Source of the DNA: Sphingomonas arenae
GTDB taxonomy: Bacteria; Pseudomonadota; Alphaproteobacteria; Sphingomonadales; Sphingomonadaceae
Reading direction: 5' to 3'
DNA length: 64,000 nt
Assembly (NCBI RefSeq): GCF_016924655.1
Contig: NZ_JAFFJU010000004.1
Span: 124,001-188,000, forward strand
Shown: piece by piece, positions 8,411 to 15,262 of the stretch
Layout: every line of letters starts with the position of its first letter
Numbering within the stretch: the stretch's first letter is position 1
Translations under genes and position numbers: made by a program
Notes under the pieces: model-generated
Told to the model about the DNA's origin: nothing
The model's database searches: none
The model's input: only the letters and a program-made list of their open reading frames with translations

Positions 8411-8479
8411 CCGCTGCCCCATGGGACTTCCAACCGCAAGGCAGCTTCGTCGAAACTACCCAGTTGGAGGTCCCTTGAG
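8411..8479 (+). promoter_or_regulatory. Leader RNA with SD-sequestering helix, candidate speF-type element
   Basis: GGGACTTCCAAC (8423-8434) pairs over 12 bp, with one G-U, to GTTGGAGGTCCC (8463-8474). The second arm contains the GGAGG ribosome site (8466-8470) for the TTG start at 8480. A leader element named speF is known upstream of alphaproteobacterial ornithine decarboxylase genes; this sequence sits in the right place before the right gene. The match to that Rfam family is my inference and has not been searched. Confidence 0.6.
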
Positions 8480-9715
8480 TTGCATCAGCATCATCGCGCG
8501 CTGGGGCTAGCTGCGTCCCCGTTCGGCACCGCCGTTTCCGGTGCTGCCGAGATTGCGAAGCTCAAGCCGGTGCAGCCGGTCACGCTTCTCCGTCCGCATG
8601 CCGCCCGCCGGGCTGCCCGCTTCTTCGTGGAGAAGTTTCCGGGCCGGTCGCTCTATGCCGTGAAGGCGAATCCCTCGCCCGACCTGCTGCGCGTCCTGTG
8701 GGACGGCGGCGTCACGCATTACGACGTAGCGTCCATCGGCGAAGTGCGCCTGGTCAACGAAACCCTGCCGCACGCGACTCTCTGCTTCATGCACCCGGTG
8801 AAGGCCGAGGAGGCGATCGCCGAGGCGTATTTCGAGCATGGCGTGCGCACCTTCAGCCTCGATACGCTCGACGAGCTGGAGAAGATCGTCGAGGCCACCG
8901 CCACCGACGGCGTCGCCGCGACCGACCTCAACCTGCTTGTTCGCCTGCGCGTCAGCTCCGAGCACTCGAAGCTCAGCCTCGCGTCCAAGTTCGGCGTTTC
9001 GCCTGACGAGCTGAAGCCGCTGCTGCTCGCCGCCCGCCAGGCCGCGGACGCGCTCGGCATCTGCTTCCATGTCGGCAGCCAGGCGATGACCCCGGCCGCC
9101 TATGCCGAAGCCATGGCCCGCGTCCGCGACGCCATCGTCGAAGCTGCGGTCACTGTGGACATCGTCGATGTTGGCGGCGGCTTTCCCTCCTCCTACCCGG
9201 GGATGGAGCCGCCGGAGCTCGAGACCTACTTCGCGGTCATCCACGAATCGTTCGAGAAGCTGCCGATCAGCTACTCGGCCGAGCTGTGGTGCGAGCCGGG
9301 CCGGGCCCTGTGCGCCGAATATGCCTCGGTCCTCGTCCGGGTCGAGCGCCGTCGCGGCGAGGAGCTGTACATCAACGACGGCGCCTATGGTGCGCTGTTC
9401 GACGCGGCCCACATCGCCTGGCGCTACCCAGTCGCCCTGGTCCGCGAGCCGGAGAGCAACGTCCGCCCGATGGGCTTCAGCTTCTATGGCCCGACCTGCG
9501 ACGACCTCGACCACATGGTCGGCCCGTTCGAACTGCCAGCCGACGTTCAGGCGGGCGACTATATCGAGATCGGGATGCTCGGCGCCTACGGCTGTGCCAT
9601 GCGGACGGGCTTCAACGGCTTCGGCACCGAAGCCCGCGTGATCGTGGAGGACGAGCCGATGGCCAGCCTCTACGGCGCCGTGGCCGAGCGCCGCTCGAAT
9701 GTCGTGAAGCTGTAA
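8480..9715 (+). CDS. Ornithine (or lysine/ornithine) decarboxylase, alanine-racemase fold
   Basis: A 411-aa fold-type III PLP decarboxylase. It shows the PLP lysine in YAVKANPSPDLL, the HVGSQ motif, DVGGGFPSSYPG, the EPGRALCAEY phosphate-binding motif and the catalytic cysteine motif GPTCDDLD. It makes putrescine from ornithine, possibly also cadaverine from lysine. The start is the TTG at 8480 with GGAGG nine bases upstream; there is no ATG or GTG in frame nearby, and an upstream extension in the same frame has no family similarity. The next gene is a deoxyhypusine-synthase-like enzyme, placing both in polyamine synthesis. Translation is probably controlled by the leader helix. Confidence 0.88.
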   Translation: MHQHHRALGLAASPFGTAVSGAAEIAKLKPVQPVTLLRPHAARRAARFFVEKFPGRSLYAVKANPSPDLLRVLWDGGVTHYDVASIGEVRLVNETLPHATLCFMHPVKAEEAIAEAYFEHGVRTFSLDTLDELEKIVEATATDGVAATDLNLLVRLRVSSEHSKLSLASKFGVSPDELKPLLLAARQAADALGICFHVGSQAMTPAAYAEAMARVRDAIVEAAVTVDIVDVGGGFPSSYPGMEPPELETYFAVIHESFEKLPISYSAELWCEPGRALCAEYASVLVRVERRRGEELYINDGAYGALFDAAHIAWRYPVALVREPESNVRPMGFSFYGPTCDDLDHMVGPFELPADVQAGDYIEIGMLGAYGCAMRTGFNGFGTEARVIVEDEPMASLYGAVAERRSNVVKL

Positions 9716-9795
9716 ACAAGGTTCGCTTTCGCTTATGGCGGAAGCTGCGAGGGTGAGGCTGTCCCCTCCCATTTGAACGACATGCCAGTTGCTGC

Positions 9796-9820
9796 CCCCT
9801 TCCGGTTCCCCCGGGAGGGG
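9796..9820 (+). promoter_or_regulatory. Strong hairpin before the deoxyhypusine-synthase-like gene
   Basis: CCCCTTCCGG (9796-9805) pairs with CCGGGAGGGG (9811-9820) over 10 bp, one G-U, with a TTCCC loop. There is no T-tract. The 3' arm contains a Shine-Dalgarno-like GGGAGGGG 17 nt before the ATG at 9838. It could separate the expression of the two polyamine genes. Confidence 0.45.
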
Positions 9821-9837
9821 TCGCATTGGAGTATGAC

Positions 9838-10893
9838 ATGAACACCGAGACGAAGATCAACGACACCCGCAAGGCGGAGCTGCTCTCGACCACGGTCGAG
9901 CACATCGACATCACCAAGTTCGATGCGCGCCCGATCGTCGAGGCGATGGGCAAGATGAGCTTCACGAGCCGCGACCTCGCCCGGGCGACCGACATCTACA
10001 ACCAGATGCTGTCGGATCCCGATTGCTCGGTCATCCTGGTGATCGCCGGCTCCACCTCGGCCGGCGGCTGCATGGACCTCTATGCCGAGCTCGTCCGCTC
10101 CAACATGGTGGATGCGATCGTCGCCACGGGCGCCACCATCGTCGACATGGATTTCTTCGAAGCTCTTGGCCACAAGCACTACCAAGCGCTTGAAATCCCT
10201 GACGATGATACGCTGCGTTCGCTCTACATCGATCGCATCTACGACACCTACATCGACGAAGAGCAGCTGCAGGACACGGACTTCACGATCGGCAAGATCG
10301 CCGACAGCCTGGAGCCGCGCCCCTACAGCAGCCGCGAGTTCATCAAGGAGATGGGCAAGTGGCTGCTCGAGAACGGCAAGAAGGACAACAGCCTCGTCAA
10401 GCTCGCCTACGAGCATGACGTGCCGATCTTCTGCCCGGCGTTCACCGACAGCTCGGCCGGCTTCGGCCTCGTCAAGCACCAGGTCGATGCCATGAAGGCT
10501 GGCCGGCGGTACATGACGATGGACTCGATCGCCGACTTCCGTGAGCTGACCGACATCAAGATCAAGGCCGGCACCACCGGTCTCCTGATGATCGGCGGCG
10601 GCGTTCCGAAGAACTTCACGCAGGACACCGTCGTCTGCGCGGAGATCCTCGGCCACGAGGACGTCGAGGTGCACAAGTACGCCGTGCAGATCACGGTGGC
10701 CGACGTGCGCGACGGCGCCTGCTCCTCCTCCACGCTCCAGGAAGCGGCGAGCTGGGGCAAGGTGTCCACCGCGCTCGAGCAGATGGTCTTCGCCGAGGCG
10801 ACCTCGGTCCTGCCGCTGCTGGCCTCCGACGCCTACCACCGGGGCCACTGGCGCAATCGCGCCAAGCGGGCCTTCGCGAAGCTGTTCGACTAA
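9838..10893 (+). CDS. Deoxyhypusine-synthase-like enzyme, probable homospermidine or guanidino-azanonane synthase
   Basis: A 351-aa member of the deoxyhypusine synthase family. The NAD-binding signatures (SNMVDAIVATGA and IGGGVPKNFT) and the active-site lysine motif EAASWGK are intact. Bacteria lack the eIF5A substrate of the eukaryotic enzyme; plant homospermidine synthase arose from this family and bacterial members are named as 1,9-bis(guanidino)-5-aza-nonane synthases. A polyamine aminobutyl transferase role is therefore likely, and the neighbouring ornithine decarboxylase supports it. The ATG at 9838 has GGAG six bases upstream; a TTG at 9826 is an alternative. The product is inference. 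Confidence 0.85.
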   Translation: MNTETKINDTRKAELLSTTVEHIDITKFDARPIVEAMGKMSFTSRDLARATDIYNQMLSDPDCSVILVIAGSTSAGGCMDLYAELVRSNMVDAIVATGATIVDMDFFEALGHKHYQALEIPDDDTLRSLYIDRIYDTYIDEEQLQDTDFTIGKIADSLEPRPYSSREFIKEMGKWLLENGKKDNSLVKLAYEHDVPIFCPAFTDSSAGFGLVKHQVDAMKAGRRYMTMDSIADFRELTDIKIKAGTTGLLMIGGGVPKNFTQDTVVCAEILGHEDVEVHKYAVQITVADVRDGACSSSTLQEAASWGKVSTALEQMVFAEATSVLPLLASDAYHRGHWRNRAKRAFAKLFD

Positions 10894-10902
10894 GGCATTC
10901 CC

Positions 10903-10991
10903 GTCATTCCCGCGCAGGCGGGAATCCATCTCCCAACCTTCGGGCGAGTTCGCTGGTCCGGGAGATGAACCCCGGCCTTCGCGGGGGTGAC
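10903..10991. repeat. 89-bp imperfect palindromic intergenic repeat
   Basis: It begins GTCATTCCCGCGCAGGCGGG and ends TTCGCGGGGGTGAC. The outer arms (GTCATTCCCGCG versus CGCGGGGGTGAC) and inner arms (ATCTCCC versus GGGAGAT) are inverted. This resembles the widespread GTCATTCCCGCG...GCGGGAATGAC family of dispersed palindromes. It may end transcription of the polyamine operon. Confidence 0.75.
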
Positions 10992-11018
10992 GGTTGCAAG
11001 TTCAGCTGAACTATCCCA

Positions 11019-11053
11019 CCCTCCCCTGAGGCAAACCTCGGGGGAGGGTTTTT
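11019..11053 (+). terminator. Intrinsic-terminator-shaped hairpin just before a start codon
   Basis: CCCTCCCCTGAGG (11019-11031) pairs over 13 bp (one G-T) with CCTCGGGGGAGGG (11036-11048), loop CAAA, then TTTTT (11049-11053). The ATG of the first MAPEG gene is at 11055. The 3' arm holds its only ribosome-site-like sequence, so the hairpin could act as terminator, attenuator or translational lock. Confidence 0.7.
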
Positions 11054-11054
11054 C

Positions 11055-11483
11055 ATGTCCGCGCATCCGCTCGCCACGCCGATGGCCGTCCTGCTCGCCT
11101 GGACGATGGTCATGTTCTTCTGGATGTACGCGACCCGCATCCCTGCGATGCTGCGCTCCGACATCGACCTCAAGACCTTGCGGGGTACCACCGGGCGCTC
11201 ATTGGACGACGCCCTGCCCCCGCAGGTGCAGTGGAAGGCCCACAACTACAACCACCTCCTGGAACAGCCGACGCTCTTCTATGGCGTCACTCTGCTACTC
11301 ATCCTGCTCGGTCACGAGAGCCGCTGGGCGCTCATCCTCGCCTGGACCTATGTCGCCCTTCGAATCGTGCACAGCCTCGTCCAGGCCACCGTCAACATCG
11401 TTCGCGTCCGCTTCGCCATCTTCTTCATCGGCAGCCTGGCCCTGCTCGGCCTCATCATCCTCGCGCTTCGCGCCACCTTCTAG
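11055..11483 (+). CDS. MAPEG family membrane protein, first of a tandem pair
   Basis: A 142-aa protein with four hydrophobic segments and the MAPEG core motif in WKAHNYNHLLEQPTLFY, between helices 1 and 2. The family includes glutathione-dependent membrane enzymes of eukaryotes; bacterial members are mostly uncharacterised. The ATG at 11055 follows a terminator-shaped hairpin directly. Six bases separate it from a paralogue of the same size, so a heteromer is possible (MAPEG proteins form trimers). Confidence 0.85.
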   Translation: MSAHPLATPMAVLLAWTMVMFFWMYATRIPAMLRSDIDLKTLRGTTGRSLDDALPPQVQWKAHNYNHLLEQPTLFYGVTLLLILLGHESRWALILAWTYVALRIVHSLVQATVNIVRVRFAIFFIGSLALLGLIILALRATF

Positions 11484-11489
11484 AAGGAC

Positions 11490-11924
11490 ATGCTCATGCC
11501 CCCCAGCCCGCTTCTCGGCCCCGTCGTCGCGCTCGTCGCCTGGTCGCTCGTCATGATGGTCTGGATGGCCCTCACCCGTCTTCCGGCGATGAAGAAGGCC
11601 GGCATCGGCCTCAACCGCCGTGGCGGCAGGGGAGCGAACCTCGAGGGCGTAATCCCGGACGAGGTCAACTGGAAGGCTCACAACTACCAGCATCTGATGG
11701 AGCAGCCGACGATCTTCTACGCGATCGTCCTTTCGCTCATCCTGATGGGCTTCGACCATCCCATCAACGTCTGGCTGGCGTGGGCCTATGTGGCTCTCCG
11801 GGTGGCACACAGCCTCGTGCAGGCAACGATCAACGTCGTAGCCGTGCGCTTTACCCTGTTCGCGCTGTCGAGCCTCTGCCTGGTTAGCCTGACGGTCCAC
11901 GCCGGCCTGCGGCTCTGGCACTAG
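11490..11924 (+). CDS. MAPEG family membrane protein, second of a tandem pair
   Basis: A 144-aa paralogue of the preceding gene, with the same layout: four hydrophobic segments and the motif WKAHNYQHLMEQPTIFY. Its first loop differs (GLNRRGGRGANLEG). The start is at 11490 or the ATG two codons on. It overlaps the convergent RNA methyltransferase gene by 4 nt. Confidence 0.85.
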   Translation: MLMPPSPLLGPVVALVAWSLVMMVWMALTRLPAMKKAGIGLNRRGGRGANLEGVIPDEVNWKAHNYQHLMEQPTIFYAIVLSLILMGFDHPINVWLAWAYVALRVAHSLVQATINVVAVRFTLFALSSLCLVSLTVHAGLRLWH

Positions 11925-13102
11925 CGGAGGAAGGCGGCCGCCAGTTCGATGTGGGTGGACCAGCGGAACTGGCCCACGGGCCGCACCCACTCCAACCGGT
12001 AGCCGCCATCCACCAGCGTCCGAGCGTCCCGTGCGAAAGTGGCGGGATTGCAGCTCACGTAAGCGATCCGCGGCACCGCCGACGTGGCCAGTTGCGCGAC
12101 CTGCTCCGCCGCTCCGGCGCGTGGCGGGTCGAGCACCGCCGCTTCGAAGCCCGTCAGGTCCGACACCGACAGCGGCCGACGATAGAGATCTCGGTGCTGC
12201 ACCTCCAGCAGCCGCCCTGCCTTCCGTCCTGCTCCCGACAGCGCCAGCACCGCATCCCGCCCTGCTTCCGCCGCCAGCACCGCTCCGGGTAGCGCCAGGG
12301 CAAAGGTGCCCAGCCCCGCGAACAGATCCGCGGTGCGGCTCGCGCCGGCCACGACCTCCAAGACCGCGCCGACCAGTGCGGCCTCGCCATCCACCGTCGC
12401 CTGCAGGAACGCGCCTGGGGGAAGCGCGACCGGAACGCCGGACAGGGTGACGGTCGCGGGCACCGGCTCGAACCGGGCCTCCAGCCCAAAGCCTTCGTCC
12501 AGGCTTAACCGCGCAAGCCGATGCCGCTCGGCAAAGTCAGTCAGCGCCTCCGCAGCCTGCAACCCCTCCGCGCGAACGCCGCTCAGAGCTACGTCGACGC
12601 CCTGATCGCACAGGGTCAGGCGAACCTCCGCAACGCCGCGCGGGAGCAAGGTGGGGAGCAGCGCACGCAGCGGCGCCACGAGCGCGAACAGCTCGGGTCT
12701 GAGCACATGGCATTCGCGCATGTCGACTACCTGATTGGAGCGCTCGGCATTGAACCCCAGCGCGATACCCTTGCCAACCCGCAGCGCCCGCAGCGACGCG
12801 CGGCGTCGGCTGTTCGGTGGAGACAGGTGCGGCTCGCGGACCTCCGTCTCCAGCCCGTGCTGAGCCAGCGCGCCCGTCACCCGCTCACTGAGGTAGATCC
12901 GGTAAGCCTCGTCATCGACATGCTGCAGCTGGCACCCGCCGCACTCGGGAAAGTGGCGGCATGGCGGCACCTGGTGGTGCGGCCCGGGCTGAACCGTTCC
13001 GTCCTCCGCCAGCAGGTCACCGGGCGCAGCCAGCGCCGCGTGCCGCCCGCTTGCGGTCACGCCGTCGCCGCGCGCCGCGATCCGGACGATCGGCTCGCTC
13101 AC
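11921..13102 (-). CDS. TrmA/RlmD-type class I SAM RNA (uracil-5) methyltransferase
   Basis: A 393-aa protein with an N-terminal TRAM-like stretch, an Fe-S cysteine cluster CRHFPECGGCQLQH, a SAM-binding region DLFAGLGTFALALPG, LDPPRAG and the catalytic nucleophile motif YVSCNPATFARD. It methylates uracil in tRNA or 23S rRNA; which position is not clear. The GTG at 13102 (VSEPIVRIA) overlaps the upstream stop as GTGA, which selects it over a longer frame with no similarity. Confidence 0.9.
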   Translation of the reverse strand: MSEPIVRIAARGDGVTASGRHAALAAPGDLLAEDGTVQPGPHHQVPPCRHFPECGGCQLQHVDDEAYRIYLSERVTGALAQHGLETEVREPHLSPPNSRRRASLRALRVGKGIALGFNAERSNQVVDMRECHVLRPELFALVAPLRALLPTLLPRGVAEVRLTLCDQGVDVALSGVRAEGLQAAEALTDFAERHRLARLSLDEGFGLEARFEPVPATVTLSGVPVALPPGAFLQATVDGEAALVGAVLEVVAGASRTADLFAGLGTFALALPGAVLAAEAGRDAVLALSGAGRKAGRLLEVQHRDLYRRPLSVSDLTGFEAAVLDPPRAGAAEQVAQLATSAVPRIAYVSCNPATFARDARTLVDGGYRLEWVRPVGQFRWSTHIELAAAFLR

Positions 13103-14430
13103 AGTGCGTCGACGAGGTCGTCGGCGATCATCCCTGGACCGGCCCGCTCGGCCGCCCGCCCGTGCAGCCACACTGCGCCGCAGGCCGCTTCGAACGCCGG
13201 CATCCCGCGCGCGCGCAGGGCCGCGATCATGCCGGCCAGTACGTCGCCCGTTCCCGCACTCGCCAGCCACGCCGGCGCAGGCGGCGCCAAGCCGAGCCGC
13301 CCGTCCGGTGCCGCCACGAGCGTATCCGGTCCCTTGTAGACCACCACCGCGCCCGATTGACGCGCCGCCTCCAGCGCTTGCTCGGCCTTGCTCCCGGGCA
13401 GAGTTCCGAACAGCTTCACGAACTCCCCGGCATGCGGCGTGATGATCGCATCCTGACCCTTCAGCCGCTCGGGCTCGCCCAGCTGACCCAGCGCATCCGC
13501 ATCCAGCACCTTCGGCGCGTAGGAGGTCAAGGCCAGCGTCAGCACCTGCGGGATGTCGCCCATGCCGGGCCCGACCAGCAGGCAGCCGATCCTCGGATCG
13601 TTGATGACCGCCGTGTCGGTCTGCACCACCGCCGCGGGCAATCCGTCGATCGCCCGCGACGTGCTCACCCGGACATAGCCGGCTCCGGCCCGCGCCGCCG
13701 CCTTCGCCGCCAAGGCGATGGCACCCGGCATCTTCCCCGCGAGGGCATGCACCAGGCCACGGCTGTACTTGTGACCGGCCGGGTCTAGCGGCGGTAATTC
13801 CGGCTCGCCGATCTCGTGCCAGGCGTTGACGACCCCGACGCCGATGTCCGCCAGCACCACTCGTCCCATGTACGCCATCGCCGGCATCAGCCGGTGCGCC
13901 GGCTTAAGGGCGCCGAACGTGACAGTCAGGTCCGCCTGTGGGACTGGAGACAGGCAGGCGCCACTGTCCGCCTCCACCCCGCTCGGCAAGTCGCAGGCAA
14001 CGGTCAGCTCCGCCGCCCCCGTCAGCTCAAGAAACCTCGCCAGGACAGCCTCTTCCAGTCCCCGCTTCAGACCTGTTCCGAACAGGCAATCCAGCACCAT
14101 CGGCGCAGGCTTGGCGTGGCTCCACTCCTCCACCGGCCCGTCCCACTGCCCCCGCGCCCACCGGGCCGCATCGGTCGCAGGCTCGGCCAGCGCCGCGACC
14201 CGGACCGGCACGCCAAGCCGCGCGAGGTGCCGGGCGGCGACATAGCCGTCTCCGCCATTGTTGCCCGGACCGCAGAGCACCAGCGTCTCGACGGGACCGG
14301 CAAACCGGAACGCCGCTTCCGCCAGGCTCGCTCCCGCCCGCTCCATCAGCGTCTCGACTGTGGTCCCGCGGGCTATCGCCTGCTCCTCGGCAGTGCGCAT
14401 CTGCGCCGCGGTGATAATGGGTCGGGTCAC
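13099..14430 (-). CDS. nnr: Bifunctional NAD(P)HX epimerase/dehydratase
   Basis: A 443-aa two-domain metabolite repair enzyme. The N-terminal YjeF domain (GPGNNGGDGYVAARHL) epimerises hydrated NAD(P)H; the C-terminal ribokinase-like domain, with the ITPHAGEF and AGTGDVLAGMI motifs, dehydrates it with ADP. Both active sites look complete. The start is set as the GTG at 14430 (VTRPIITAAQM); an ATG at 14400 is possible but would trim the conserved start. It sits 10 bp after ispE and overlaps the methyltransferase gene. Confidence 0.92.
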   Translation of the reverse strand: MTRPIITAAQMRTAEEQAIARGTTVETLMERAGASLAEAAFRFAGPVETLVLCGPGNNGGDGYVAARHLARLGVPVRVAALAEPATDAARWARGQWDGPVEEWSHAKPAPMVLDCLFGTGLKRGLEEAVLARFLELTGAAELTVACDLPSGVEADSGACLSPVPQADLTVTFGALKPAHRLMPAMAYMGRVVLADIGVGVVNAWHEIGEPELPPLDPAGHKYSRGLVHALAGKMPGAIALAAKAAARAGAGYVRVSTSRAIDGLPAAVVQTDTAVINDPRIGCLLVGPGMGDIPQVLTLALTSYAPKVLDADALGQLGEPERLKGQDAIITPHAGEFVKLFGTLPGSKAEQALEAARQSGAVVVYKGPDTLVAAPDGRLGLAPPAPAWLASAGTGDVLAGMIAALRARGMPAFEAACGAVWLHGRAAERAGPGMIADDLVDAL

Positions 14431-14440
14431 GCGTCGCCCT

Positions 14441-15262
14441 CTAGCGCAGGGTCGTGGCGAGGTGCCACCACCCATCCGGGCAGCCCGCGGCCGCCGAGTC
14501 CCGGCTCGCCTCGTCCGCGAACAGCGCGAAGCAGGTGGCTCCCGACCCCGACATCCGCACGAACTCCACTCCCGGCTGCTCACCCAGCCAGTCGATCACG
14601 TCCCCGATCGCCGGCACGATCCCCCGCGCCGCCGGCTCGAGGTCGTTCCGCCCGCTCTGCCAGTCCGTCAGCTCGCCCCGGTCTACCCCGTCCCAGGCCG
14701 CGAAGACTTGCCCCGTGGACAGCGGCACGTTCGGGTTGACCAGCAGCACTGGCGTGCCCGGGATCCGGGGATCGCTCACCAGCTCCAACCGGTCCCCGAC
14801 ACCTTCCCCCCGGCAGGTCATGCTCAGCAGGCAGGCCGGCACATCCGCCCCGAGCTTCGGCGCGATCGCCGACGCATGGCTCGGATCGATCGACCACATC
14901 GATGTCAGCAACCGCAGCGTCGCCGCCGCGTCGGCCGAGCCGCCGCCGATGCCCGACGCGACCGGCAGTCGCTTGTCGAGCGTCAGAGTCGCACCCGACT
15001 GCACGCCCGATGCATCTTTCAGCCCATTCGCGGCCCTGAGCACGAGATTCTCGTCGTTCCCGGGCAGATTCGCAGCGAAAATACCGGTGTTTTTGGCACT
15101 CAACGTGTCACTCGGCTCCCCCTCCAGCCGGTCCCCGTCCACGCAGAATGCGAACACCGTCTCCAGCGCATGACGCCCGTCGGGCAGCCGCCCCCGGACA
15201 TGCAGCGCAAGGTTCAGCTTGGCCGGCGCAACCTCCCGCCAGCGCCTTCCCTCCACCGCCAT
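14441..15262 (-). CDS. ispE: 4-diphosphocytidyl-2-C-methylerythritol kinase
   Basis: A 273-aa GHMP kinase of the MEP isoprenoid pathway. It has the substrate-binding APAKLNLALHV at the N-terminus, the ATP loop PVASGIGGGSADAAA and a C-terminal MSGSGATCFALF. The ATG at 15262 overlaps the stop of the preceding TPR gene by one base (TGATG), which fixes the start. It phosphorylates CDP-methylerythritol in the cytoplasm on the way to IPP and DMAPP. Confidence 0.95.
   Translation of the reverse strand: MAVEGRRWREVAPAKLNLALHVRGRLPDGRHALETVFAFCVDGDRLEGEPSDTLSAKNTGIFAANLPGNDENLVLRAANGLKDASGVQSGATLTLDKRLPVASGIGGGSADAAATLRLLTSMWSIDPSHASAIAPKLGADVPACLLSMTCRGEGVGDRLELVSDPRIPGTPVLLVNPNVPLSTGQVFAAWDGVDRGELTDWQSGRNDLEPAARGIVPAIGDVIDWLGEQPGVEFVRMSGSGATCFALFADEASRDSAAAGCPDGWWHLATTLR

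Noticed and set aside
8507-9826. Open frame of 439 codons antisense to the decarboxylase
   Set aside because: Sense strand shows all fold-type III decarboxylase motifs; the antisense product has none.
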